Counted from the first letter of the stretch, positions 7,603-15,470 are shown. The stretch: 28,202 nt of DNA from Clostridiales bacterium (GCA_029007575.1 JAQXIB010000278.1:1-28202), one strand, 5' to 3'. Program-made: numbers and translations. Notes: a model not told the origin generated them from the letters alone.

Positions 7603-9015
7603 TTAACGTAACAGCTCCGGCAGAAAATTGGTTACTTCTTCCAGCGTTCGGTCAATTTTTTCGCCGGTAGTCCGGTCAAACAGATACTGATAGCAAAACA
7701 CCGCGACTCCCTGCGCGTGACTTTGCTTTTTGGTTTCCCGAATACAGCGCAGGATCACGTCATTGTGCTGTGTCCATTCCAAACGCCCGCTGCCGGCATA
7801 CTTGTCCTCGTTGTTCACTTTTCCAAGCGTCATCCCCGCAAGCAGAAAGACGCCGCTTTCCTCGGTAATATAGCTGTTAAACTCCGACACCACTTTGGAA
7901 AACGGATAGGTTTGATGCTCCATACCGTAATAAATCTGAGGGCAAATATAATCGATGAAACCTTTTTCTCGGCACCATCTTTTGACATCTGCAAAATGGA
8001 TGCTGTAATCCCGGTCAATATTCCCCTCCGGACTGATCCCGAACTGCGCTTTGGGATTCACCGATTTCACCGCATCATAGATTTCCTTTACCATTGCCGA
8101 AACATCCGCCAAAGAGCTGCTGTAATAAAAATAATCGTCTATATGGATGCCATCCAGATTGTATTTCTGCAAAAGCTCTTTGGCACCATCCGCGATCAGC
8201 CGTCGCACTTCCGGCACAGAGGAATTGTAATACCATCTAAGGACCTTATTATTATCAGTTCCCTCGGTTCTGCTAACAATGTTAACGCCCCGTTTTTGCG
8301 CGGAATTGTACCATTGCTTGATCAGATATCGGTCATCGACCTGCTGAATTTCCTGCTCCGTCATTGCGCGCAGCGGATTGATCCATCCGTGTATTGAAAA
8401 GCCGTACTTTCTTGCTTCGGTGACAATAATTTGATAAGGATCATAGCTCGCCGTTTTCGAATAAGAGCCGGTCACCATTGCCGACCAAGGAAAATATTCC
8501 GAAGGATAAAAGCTGTCGCTGTACGGTCTTGCCTGTACAAACAAGGTGTTAAAGCCATACGCTTGAATGTTTTGCAGCATCGTGCGAATCATAGCAGTAA
8601 AATCTTCTTTTTTCCGCTGACTGCCGTTATCCTTTAAAGCATATTGCAGATCAAATTGTGATATCCAAATCGCCTTGGTTTGCAGCCCTACCGAGGGGAT
8701 CACCTGTTGATAGGAAGACTCGGAAGATACAGCCTGCGAGCTTGTCTGTTTCGAAACAGTTTCCTTGGAAGCCGCTGCTTTTGACGACGTACCGACCGAA
8801 GCGATCGTTTGAGAGGATATATCGTCGCTGTTGTCCGCTGCAGAAAAGCTTGGCTCAGAAGCAGGTGATGAGGTGATTTGCAATGTTTGAGAACTGTCGC
8901 CAAGTTCCGACTCAGACGAAATATGTACCTCAGAGCTTGCATCGTGATCAGAAATACGGGTGCAGCCCGACAATAAGAAAAGCAACACTACTATCATACA
9001 AACGAATCGTTTCAT
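7603..9015 (-). CDS. GHL10 (DUF187) family glycosyl-hydrolase-like lipoprotein
   Basis: A 470-residue predicted lipoprotein. The signal sequence MKRFVCMIVVLLFLLSGC ends in a lipobox with Cys18. A Ser/Thr/Ala-rich spacer (about 20-105) would span the wall, then a GHL10-type barrel follows (about 110-430). Recognisable family phrases are KAIWISQFDLQYAL, GFNTLFVQARPYSDSFYPS, WINPLRA, DGIHIDDYFY, FGISPEG and DYICPQIYYG. B. subtilis YngK belongs to the same family. Members are thought to cleave glycans, possibly cell-wall polymers, but the substrate is not established. The start uses a GGTGA site 6 bases before ATG. It is first of two genes, and the second carries a similar barrel fused to an amidase, which suggests joint wall remodelling. 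The promoter is an extended -10 at 9074-9082. Confidence 0.9.
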   Translation of the reverse strand: MKRFVCMIVVLLFLLSGCTRISDHDASSEVHISSESELGDSSQTLQITSSPASEPSFSAADNSDDISSQTIASVGTSSKAAASKETVSKQTSSQAVSSESSYQQVIPSVGLQTKAIWISQFDLQYALKDNGSQRKKEDFTAMIRTMLQNIQAYGFNTLFVQARPYSDSFYPSEYFPWSAMVTGSYSKTASYDPYQIIVTEARKYGFSIHGWINPLRAMTEQEIQQVDDRYLIKQWYNSAQKRGVNIVSRTEGTDNNKVLRWYYNSSVPEVRRLIADGAKELLQKYNLDGIHIDDYFYYSSSLADVSAMVKEIYDAVKSVNPKAQFGISPEGNIDRDYSIHFADVKRWCREKGFIDYICPQIYYGMEHQTYPFSKVVSEFNSYITEESGVFLLAGMTLGKVNNEDKYAGSGRLEWTQHNDVILRCIRETKKQSHAQGVAVFCYQYLFDRTTGEKIDRTLEEVTNFLPELLR

Positions 9016-9073
9016 TATATCTCACCATGCAATTCGATATTTTCCGTCATTCTTGATAATTTCTGATAAGTTT

Positions 9074-9082
9074 ATTGTACCA
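9074..9082 (-). promoter_or_regulatory. Extended -10 promoter for the GHL10-amidase operon
   Basis: On the minus strand TGGTACAAT is a TG-extended -10 box, 58 bases upstream of the GHL10 start codon. No good -35 is present, as is usual for extended -10 promoters. Confidence 0.5.
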
Positions 9083-9118
9083 TAAAATATCGAAAAAGGA
9101 AAACAAAAATTTCATACC

Positions 9119-9157
9119 AAAAAATAGCAAATCCGCTCTAATAGGATTTGCTATTTT
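9119..9157 (-). terminator. Strong hairpin with minus-strand T tract between divergent genes
   Basis: A 14-bp perfect stem (9121-9134 with 9144-9157) has a 9-base loop and is followed on the minus strand by TTTTTT. As drawn it ends minus-strand transcripts coming from the right, namely the binding-protein/PopT operon after it has crossed the 9260-9811 gene in antisense. The plus-strand T tract is shorter (TTTT inside the stem). Confidence 0.75.
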
Positions 9158-9167
9158 CAAAAACCAT

Positions 9168-9208
9168 TTTGATAAGCTGTTGTATCAAATGAAAATGTCG
9201 GCTAATAC
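9168..9208 (+). promoter_or_regulatory. Promoter and inverted repeat for the 9260 gene
   Basis: TTGTAT (9180-9185) and TAATAC (9203-9208) are 17 bases apart. A 7-bp inverted repeat TTTGATA/TATCAAA (9168-9174, 9183-9189) with an 8-base centre overlaps the -35 and could be a repressor site. Confidence 0.4.
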
Positions 9209-9259
9209 TATCAATGTGTTAAGGAAACAATGAAACTTCAATAAGGAATGGTGATTCTT

Positions 9260-9811
9260 ATGCGGAAAATTGTTTTTTATCATGAACATAACGATAAACA
9301 GTTTTTATCCTTGATGCAGAAAAACCTTTCTGTACAATACGCCGTCACCATGACCGGCGAAAACGCCATCATTACAACCGGCTCCGGAACAGATTTATTG
9401 ATTCACGAATCCATCGGACTGCAAACAATCCAATCACCGGAAACGATTTTAGTGTTCAGCGAACATTGCGTTCCTGCAAAACCGCTCCATATTGATCCTT
9501 CCGTGATCTGTATTGCCAGTTCCGGCAATACAGACTTACTTAAAATGCTGGCAGACACCCATGCCCGCGTGATCACCTGCGGTATGTCCGGCAAAGATAC
9601 CGTCACGTATTCCAGCAAGAGCGATTGTGCCATTTCCATATCGTTACAGCGGGAAATACTCAACTGCTCCGGTCAAGCAATCGAACCGCTGGAATTGGTT
9701 TTTTCCTTACAGGAGCATTACCGCTCCTATGAGCTGCTGGCTTATGCGGCCATTTTAATGCTATTGAGTGTTGTTTGCGAATGTCCGAAAGTAGATATCC
9801 CGATTTATTAA
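9260..9811 (+). CDS. Conserved-looking protein of unknown function
   Basis: A 183-residue soluble protein starting MRKIVFYHEHND. I do not recognise the family. It reads as alternating beta strands and helices, with phrases such as AIITTGSGTDLLIHES, VITCGMSGKDTVTYSS, AISISLQREI and EPLELVFSLQEH, and a hydrophobic helix near the C-terminus (LLAYAAILMLLSVV). The VITCGMSGKDTVTYSS stretch faintly resembles the domain-2/3 junction of Mur ligases, but there is no P-loop and the protein is too short for one. I chose ATG 9260 over ATG 9248 because GGTGA lies 5 bases before it, while the AAGGA site abuts 9248. The stop codon overlaps the convergent popT stop by four bases. Codon use matches the neighbours, so it appears to be a real gene. 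Confidence 0.7.
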   Translation: MRKIVFYHEHNDKQFLSLMQKNLSVQYAVTMTGENAIITTGSGTDLLIHESIGLQTIQSPETILVFSEHCVPAKPLHIDPSVICIASSGNTDLLKMLADTHARVITCGMSGKDTVTYSSKSDCAISISLQREILNCSGQAIEPLELVFSLQEHYRSYELLAYAAILMLLSVVCECPKVDIPIY

Positions 9812-10680
9812 CAAGCCTCCGGTTCTTTTTCCGATTTTTCCGGTTCTTTCACCCGTGAGCCCAGAAAATAGGCTAACAACGCCCCGATGATCAAAGTCAA
9901 CACGGCGACTGCAAACTCCGGGTCAAAGCGGAATGTAAAAACGCCTTTTATCCAAAATACATTTTTCAGCAGTACCGGAATCGAGCCGACGACCAACCCT
10001 AAAATAGTAAAATAAGTTGCTTGCGGATAACGCTGCAGCAGGAATTTGATGACCTTTGCCCCGCCTAAAATTCCCACTGCACATCCGAGTACAATCGGAA
10101 TCAAAATCACCAAGTTAAAATCGCTGATTGCTGTCGTAATCGTCGTGTAGGTGCCCAGCAGAAGCATTACAAAGGAGCCGCTGATTCCCGGTATGATCAT
10201 GCAAGCCGCCGCCAAAACGCTCGCTAAAAACAGCAAAATAAAATTCATTACATTCAGTTCGGTCATCACCGCAGAAGTATTGCCCGGCACAAAAACAACG
10301 GTAAAAATCATGATGCCGAGCGCCGCTGCAAACGGGATCAAATGGAAAGCCTTAAAGGAGTCGGCAGTGGCTCGTTTATATACCATCGGGATACTGCCGA
10401 CAATCAAACCAACAAAAAAGAAATTGGTTGCCACCGGAAAATGATCCCGACAATAAGAAATCAGATTGGCAAACAGCAAAATACCGACGCCGGCACCCAA
10501 GCCAATCATCACAAGAAAAAGAATATTCTTTTTCCATTCTTTTCGAATATTGCTGATGGCTTCAATCAGACGGTCAAAGATATTCATGACCACCGCCATG
10601 GTTCCCCCGCTGACACCGGGGATAATATTGGCAATACCGATCACAACGCCGGCAAAAAAAACATAGAGATAATTCATCAT
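9808..10680 (-). CDS. popT: DUF368 family polyprenyl-phosphate translocase (PopT-like)
   Basis: A 290-residue integral membrane protein of the DUF368 family. Members were shown to recycle undecaprenyl phosphate across the membrane for wall and surface-polymer synthesis (PopT). The two halves each carry the family motif, IIPGVSGGTMAV near residue 20 and IIPGISGSFVMLLLG near residue 165, consistent with an inverted repeat of re-entrant hairpins. About eight hydrophobic segments fill the chain and the C-terminus is charged (KEPEKSEKEPEAC). AAGG lies 5 bases before the first ATG and 8 before the second adjacent ATG. It follows the solute-binding lipoprotein gene by 21 bases, so they should share one mRNA. 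There is no terminator directly after it; the nearest fitting one is at 9119-9157. Confidence 0.88.
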   Translation of the reverse strand: MMNYLYVFFAGVVIGIANIIPGVSGGTMAVVMNIFDRLIEAISNIRKEWKKNILFLVMIGLGAGVGILLFANLISYCRDHFPVATNFFFVGLIVGSIPMVYKRATADSFKAFHLIPFAAALGIMIFTVVFVPGNTSAVMTELNVMNFILLFLASVLAAACMIIPGISGSFVMLLLGTYTTITTAISDFNLVILIPIVLGCAVGILGGAKVIKFLLQRYPQATYFTILGLVVGSIPVLLKNVFWIKGVFTFRFDPEFAVAVLTLIIGALLAYFLGSRVKEPEKSEKEPEAC

Positions 10681-10701
10681 GATAGCCTTCCCTTTCCGGA
10701 C

Positions 10702-12363
10702 TCAGTCTTTCTTTTTCGCATACGCAAAAGAAATTAATCTGCTCTGAGGGTAATAGATTAATCCGCTTACCCTATTGTTGAACACAAAATAATCGCGCTG
10801 ATAATACAGCGGCATAAAGACGCCGTCATCGATCAGAAGCCGTTCTGCATTCCTGAAACAATCCGCAGACTTTGCCATATCAAAAGTTTTCAAACCGTTA
10901 GACATGTACGTATCATAATTTTTATTGCTGTATCCGGCATAATTATCGCCCCGCCCTGTCACAAAGCTTCCGAGAATGCTATCCGGACTGTTATATGCGC
11001 CGCTTAAGGACACAATAGCGCAGTCAAATTGTTTGCTGCCTAGTTTTTTCTCGATATCGAGCATCGATACCGGCTCTACTTTAATGTAAAAATTGAGTTC
11101 CCGTTGCCACACCTGTGATATATAACCGAATATTTCCTGTTGCACGCTATTCTCCGGCACCAGGATAGTCACATTCTCTGCTAAGTCGAGATTCAGCTCC
11201 GCCATGCCCTTTTGAAAGTAATTCTTCGCTTGAGAAGCATTATATTTCGGCATAATATTGTCTCCCGCATAATCACGATAATTCTGATCCAGCAAGGTAA
11301 TATTATGCGGAACAATGGCTTTTGCGGCGACATTGTCCTGCGGCAGCAGCGAAGAATAAACACTGTCGTCCGACAGCAGAAACAGTGCCTTTCGTATATT
11401 GGCATTGGAAAAGAAACTGCTGTTTTGGTTAAACAAGATACCCCAGATGGTATTCTCGGAGCTGTCGCTCTGATATCCTTTTCCGGAAAGCTGCGGAAAG
11501 GTTGTCCCATCCACAACGACGGCATCGGTTTTGTCGTTCCGGAAACGGTCGATCTTATTTTGATCAAAGGTAATAGGCTGACTGCTTTCGTTATCACTGT
11601 CGGAAGGATCAAAAACACTAAAGTTTACGCCAAATGCAGCCACCTTGGCTTTTCCCTTATAAAAATCATTGCGGCGCAGCTTCAAATAGCTGTCATGCGA
11701 CCACGATTGCAGGTAAAACGGCCCGTTGCTTGCAGTCAAATACACGCTGGTATCTTTATCCACCTTGATTTTGGCCTCTAATCCGTATTTGCCTTTGGTA
11801 TGATTAAAAAAATTCTCATTGCAGGGCATTGCCGGAGCAGTGGTCAGCAACTGCAAAAACATAACGTTCGGATAAGAAAGTTCAAACACCAGCTGATGAT
11901 CACTTTGCGCAACAACACCGATTTCTTTTGTAGATTTCTTTCCGCTGTAAGCCTCCTGCGCATTTTTGATACAAAAAAAATCCGATGCTTTCGGAGCTTG
12001 GGTCTTCGGGTCAAACAGCCGCCGAAACGCAAACACAAAATCATTTGCCGTCACCGGCTCGCCGTCAAACCATTTTGCATCCTCCCGAAGCGAAAACGTA
12101 TACTGCAAGCCATTGTCACTCCGACTCCAATCAGTTGCGACTCCCTCGCCCAAAGTACCGTCTTCATTCACAGTCAGCAATCCCTCAAAAATATTTTGTA
12201 TCACCAGCAAGGAAGGATCATCCTCCGCGGATTGCGGATCCAAGTTTAAAGGATCGGATTCGATGTCATATTTAAACAAACTGCCTTGTTCGGTACGATG
12301 ACAGGCCGTAATCGATACGCAAAAAGACAGGATCAAAAGCATGGACAATAATCTCTTTAAAAT
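10702..12363 (-). CDS. Family-5 solute-binding lipoprotein (oligopeptide type), AUU start proposed
   Basis: Extracytoplasmic binding protein of the OppA/DppA class (SBP_bac_5), about 553 residues. Family phrases are DPLNLDPQSAEDD, VIQNIFEGLLTVNEDG, ATDWSRSDNGLQYTFSLRE, WFDGEPVTANDFVFAFRR and NANIRKALFLL. The only good ribosome site, GAGGAGG (12371-12377), lies 7 bases before an in-frame ATT (12361-12363). The next possible starts, TTG 12348 and ATG 12342, are more than 20 bases away. From ATT the protein begins M-LKRLLSMLLILSFCVSITAC, a proper lipoprotein signal with a positive n-region and Cys21; from TTG the positive charges are lost. An in-frame TGA (12376-12378) excludes starts further upstream. 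No Opp/Dpp permease or ATPase is nearby, so it is an orphan. Downstream partner in the operon: popT. Confidence 0.9.
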   Translation of the reverse strand: MLKRLLSMLLILSFCVSITACHRTEQGSLFKYDIESDPLNLDPQSAEDDPSLLVIQNIFEGLLTVNEDGTLGEGVATDWSRSDNGLQYTFSLREDAKWFDGEPVTANDFVFAFRRLFDPKTQAPKASDFFCIKNAQEAYSGKKSTKEIGVVAQSDHQLVFELSYPNVMFLQLLTTAPAMPCNENFFNHTKGKYGLEAKIKVDKDTSVYLTASNGPFYLQSWSHDSYLKLRRNDFYKGKAKVAAFGVNFSVFDPSDSDNESSQPITFDQNKIDRFRNDKTDAVVVDGTTFPQLSGKGYQSDSSENTIWGILFNQNSSFFSNANIRKALFLLSDDSVYSSLLPQDNVAAKAIVPHNITLLDQNYRDYAGDNIMPKYNASQAKNYFQKGMAELNLDLAENVTILVPENSVQQEIFGYISQVWQRELNFYIKVEPVSMLDIEKKLGSKQFDCAIVSLSGAYNSPDSILGSFVTGRGDNYAGYSNKNYDTYMSNGLKTFDMAKSADCFRNAERLLIDDGVFMPLYYQRDYFVFNNRVSGLIYYPQSRLISFAYAKKKD

Positions 12364-12396
12364 GACAATTCCTCCTCACCCTAAAAATTCACAGCC

Positions 12397-12457
12397 GAAA
12401 GAAGCGCTGATAGCTTCCGCTCCGTGCAGCCGGCGTCCTGATATCAGCGCTTCTTTC
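12397..12457 (-). other. 5'-terminal hairpin of the binding-protein/popT transcript (or nrdDG terminator)
   Basis: A 16-bp perfect stem (12397-12412 with 12442-12457) encloses a 29-base GC-rich loop. The promoter at 12461-12489 would start transcription at about 12454, so the hairpin sits at the 5' end of the new mRNA. It is followed by CGGCTGTGAATTTTTAGG, only a distant T run, so it is a weaker case for a classical terminator of nrdDG. Confidence 0.55.
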
Positions 12458-12460
12458 CAT

Positions 12461-12489
12461 ATTTTATCATCTTTTTCTGATTTTTACAA
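12461..12489 (-). promoter_or_regulatory. Promoter overlapping the nrdG stop codon
   Basis: On the minus strand TTGTAA (12484-12489) and TAAAAT (12461-12466) are 17 bases apart, with a TG one base before the -10 (TGATAAAAT). The -35 contains the nrdG stop codon. It would drive the binding-protein/popT operon. Confidence 0.5.
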
Positions 12490-12981
12490 TTCCATTTCTA
12501 TTGCTTTTTGAAATTTAAGACTTTCTTTACAATTTAGTGTTCGTTGATTTGAGCTCCCCTTAAATTTCAGCAGCAAGCTTTTTTTCGTTTCTTCAAATCT
12601 GCCGTCCACTAAAATATCGGTCTGTTCCAACAAGGCCATTGCGTTTTTCACCCTGCCGGACAGCAGTTGTTCAAAGGTATATCCGGTATACACCATGACA
12701 TCCTTTCCGCATTCATGAGCGGCAAGTGCAAGCTCGGCTGCCGCCAACGGCTGGCAGAACGGCTCTCCGCCGCTGATGGTGATTCCTTTTAAAAGTGGAT
12801 TAGCCTTGAGTTGCGCGGTCAATTTGTCGGTATCCGTAACGGTTCCTCCGTCAAAAGAATGGGTCTGCGGGTTATGACAGCCGGGACAGTGATGCGGACA
12901 TCCCTGTGTAAATACGACATAACGGATTCCCGGGCCATCCACGATAGATTCTCCGATGGTTCCTGCTATTCTAATCTCCAT
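12484..12981 (-). CDS. nrdG: Anaerobic ribonucleoside-triphosphate reductase activating protein
   Basis: Radical-SAM activase that installs the glycyl radical on NrdD, 165 residues from the chosen start. The [4Fe-4S]/SAM motif is Cys28-x3-Cys32-x2-Cys35 (GCPHHCPGCHNPQTHS). It is followed by SGGEPFCQ and the DILVDGRFEE phrase typical of NrdG. I chose ATG 12981 (MEIRIAG) because GGAAAGGG lies about 10 bases upstream. The ATG at 13023 would add 14 residues with no ribosome site and would fall just after the hairpin. It lies 115 bases after nrdD on the same strand and is presumably co-transcribed. Oxygen sensitivity of the enzyme fits an anaerobic host. Confidence 0.95.
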   Translation of the reverse strand: MEIRIAGTIGESIVDGPGIRYVVFTQGCPHHCPGCHNPQTHSFDGGTVTDTDKLTAQLKANPLLKGITISGGEPFCQPLAAAELALAAHECGKDVMVYTGYTFEQLLSGRVKNAMALLEQTDILVDGRFEETKKSLLLKFKGSSNQRTLNCKESLKFQKAIEMEL

Positions 12982-13026
12982 TGATGATTTGCCCTTTCCT
13001 ATTTTGATTGATTCATAGGGCAAAAT

Positions 13027-13050
13027 CGGGCAGACAACAACGTCTGCCCG
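13027..13050 (-). other. Intercistronic hairpin between nrdD and nrdG
   Basis: cgggcagac (13027-13035) pairs perfectly with gtctgcccg (13042-13050) around a 6-base loop. On the minus strand it is followed by ATTTTG, a weak T run. It could attenuate nrdG relative to nrdD or mark an RNA processing/stabilising site. Confidence 0.65.
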
Positions 13051-13096
13051 TCAGCTTGTCCTATCTTTCTGCGCAAACTTTCCGAAGAACAAACAA

Positions 13097-15418
13097 CTAA
13101 TTTAAGCTATGCTTTACTCGGTCGCGTTCTTCTGCACGTTTGGCATTATTAAACCGATCAACCGTTCCGACTAAATATCCGGTGATTCGGCGAATACGCT
13201 CAAACCCCGGTTTGCCGTCCGCTTCCGTTCTGCCGCATTTCGGACAAACATCATCAATAATGCCGGAATAACCGCAAACAGGATCGCGATCCACCGGATG
13301 ATTGATCGAGCCGTATCCGATACCGGATTCTTTCATACATCGGATGATTTGCTCAAACGCTTCTAAGTTGTTGGAGGGATCTCCGTCCAACTCAATATAA
13401 CTAATATGTCCGCCGTTTGTCAAGTTATGATAAGGCGCTTCTATTTTGATCTTATCAAACGCACTGATCGGATAGTACACCGGAACATGGAAAGAATTGG
13501 TATAATATTCGCGGTCAGTCACACCTTCAATCACACCGTATTTTTCCCTATCCATGCGGACAAAACGACCGGATAACCCCTCGGCCGGAGTGGCAATCAG
13601 CGTATAATTAAATCCGGTCTTTCGGGTTTCCTGATCCATTCTCTCCCGCATATGGGAAACAATCTTCAAGCCAAGCTGTCTTGCTTCTTCGCTTTCCCCG
13701 TGATGCGCGCCGATCAGCGCTTTCAGCGTTTCCGCCAGACCGATAAAGCCAATCGTGAGCGAGCCGTGTTTTAATACTTCGCCGACCTCATCATCGATAT
13801 CCAGCCTTTCGGAATCCAGCCAAATACCCTGCCCCATCAGGAAAGGATAGTTTCTGACCTTTTTCTGCGCCTGTATTTTATAACGATGCATCAACTGATC
13901 AACCACTAAATCCATCTTCTCGTCTAACGAAGCAAAGAATTTGTCAATATCTCCCTTCGCTTCAATGCCGAGCCTAGGCAGATTGATAGAGGTAAAACTG
14001 AGATTGCCTCGGCCGCAAGTGACCTCTCTGGATTTGTCATATTGATTAGATGCCACCCTGGTACGGCATCCCATATATGCCACTTCGGAATTGTAATCAC
14101 CCTTTTTATAAAACGGAAGATTAAAGGGCGCATCAATAAAGGAAAAGTTCGGGAACAAACGCTTCGCCGAAACACGGCAGGCAAGCTGGAACAGATCATA
14201 GTTTGGTTCGCCGGGATTGTAATTGATCCCGTCTTTGACCTTAAAAATGTGGATCGGGAAAATGGCGGTTTCACCGTTTCCTAAACCTTTTTCGGTCGCA
14301 AGTAAAACATTGCGGATCACCATTCTGCCCTCCGGGGAGGTGTCCAGGCCATAGTTAATAGAAGAAAACGGTATCTGCGCTCCCGCTCTGGAATGCATGG
14401 TATTTAAATTATGGATCAGCGCTTCCATTGCCTGATAAGTAGCCTTATTGGTTTCCTTTTCGGCATATTTCCGTGCGAATTTCTGCACTTTCTCCGCCAC
14501 GTCTTTAGAAAGCTTTGCCTGCAAAACCGTAAGCTCCGCTTCCTGATAACCGTTGTCATTCGCCAAAACAGGGACCAGATCGGTCTGCTCGGACACCGTC
14601 CGGATCACCTTGCCGGCAAACGCCATAGCGTCCTCTAAATCGGCAATCAATTCACAAGCTTTGCCCAAATTTTCCGCATACAATTTCCGGTATGTTTTAG
14701 CGACTCCGGGTGCCATCCCGTATTCAAAGTTAGGGATAGACTGACCGCCATGCTGATCGTTCTGATTGGACTGGATCGCGATACAAGCCAGCGCAGAATA
14801 ACTACGAATATCGTTCGGCTCCCGTAAAAAACCATGCCCGGTACAAAATCCACCCTGAAACAGCTTCACAATATCGATCTGGCAGCAAGTGGTCGTCAAG
14901 GTCAAAAAATCAAGGTCATGAATATGGATATCTCCGTTTTCATGTGCTGCCGCATGCTTCGGATCCAGAACATACATCTCATAAAACTGCTTTGCGCCTT
15001 CGGAACCGTATTTTAGCATGGTTCCCATTGCGGTATCTCCGTCAATATTTGCGTTTTCGCGCTTAATATCATTATCTTTAGCCGGTTTGAAAGTCAGTTC
15101 TTCATACACCTTCATCAATTTGGTGTTCATTTCTCTGACTTTCGTGCGCTCCGAACGATATAAAATATAGTTTTTCGCCGTTTTAGCATGACCGGATTCC
15201 ACTAAAATCTTTTCAACCGCGTCCTGTACCTGCTCTACAGTCGGGACCTCATTTCGATATTGTTCTTCCAAATAGGTACAGACCTGATAAGCAAGCTCCA
15301 ACGACTCCTGATAGTTATTGCCGCCCACCGACTGTGCCGCTTTAAAAATAGCATTAGCGATTTTTTCCACATTAAAAGGTACTTCTCTGCCATCTCTTTT
15401 TCTGATTTTAGTAATCAT
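13097..15418 (-). CDS. nrdD: Anaerobic (class III) ribonucleoside-triphosphate reductase
   Basis: Glycyl-radical enzyme reducing ribonucleoside triphosphates to dNTPs without oxygen, 773 residues, the normal length. An N-terminal ATP-cone (about 1-90, starting MITKIRKRDGREVPFNVEKI) is the allosteric site. The central part has HIHDLDFLTLTTTCCQID and CGRGNLSFTSINLPRLG. The C-terminus has the zinc cysteines (CGYSG, CPKCG) and the glycyl-radical loop RITGYLVGTVDRFNNAK with Gly747 as the likely radical site. A GGGAG site lies 11 bases before ATG. It is transcribed from a strong promoter with NrdR sites (15455-15516) and is followed by a hairpin and nrdG. Its presence without a class I or II enzyme nearby supports a strictly or largely anaerobic lifestyle. 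Confidence 0.97.
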   Translation of the reverse strand: MITKIRKRDGREVPFNVEKIANAIFKAAQSVGGNNYQESLELAYQVCTYLEEQYRNEVPTVEQVQDAVEKILVESGHAKTAKNYILYRSERTKVREMNTKLMKVYEELTFKPAKDNDIKRENANIDGDTAMGTMLKYGSEGAKQFYEMYVLDPKHAAAHENGDIHIHDLDFLTLTTTCCQIDIVKLFQGGFCTGHGFLREPNDIRSYSALACIAIQSNQNDQHGGQSIPNFEYGMAPGVAKTYRKLYAENLGKACELIADLEDAMAFAGKVIRTVSEQTDLVPVLANDNGYQEAELTVLQAKLSKDVAEKVQKFARKYAEKETNKATYQAMEALIHNLNTMHSRAGAQIPFSSINYGLDTSPEGRMVIRNVLLATEKGLGNGETAIFPIHIFKVKDGINYNPGEPNYDLFQLACRVSAKRLFPNFSFIDAPFNLPFYKKGDYNSEVAYMGCRTRVASNQYDKSREVTCGRGNLSFTSINLPRLGIEAKGDIDKFFASLDEKMDLVVDQLMHRYKIQAQKKVRNYPFLMGQGIWLDSERLDIDDEVGEVLKHGSLTIGFIGLAETLKALIGAHHGESEEARQLGLKIVSHMRERMDQETRKTGFNYTLIATPAEGLSGRFVRMDREKYGVIEGVTDREYYTNSFHVPVYYPISAFDKIKIEAPYHNLTNGGHISYIELDGDPSNNLEAFEQIIRCMKESGIGYGSINHPVDRDPVCGYSGIIDDVCPKCGRTEADGKPGFERIRRITGYLVGTVDRFNNAKRAEERDRVKHSLN

Positions 15419-15454
15419 TAGTCATTGCACTCCCGGTAATATTTTTGTATTAAA

Positions 15455-15470
15455 ACACAATATATTGTGT
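15455..15470 (-). promoter_or_regulatory. NrdR box
   Basis: The 16-base palindrome acacaatatattgtgt fits the NrdR consensus acaCwAtATaTwGtgt. It lies just downstream of the expected transcription start of nrdD, where the ATP-cone repressor NrdR would block transcription when dATP is high. Confidence 0.88.
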
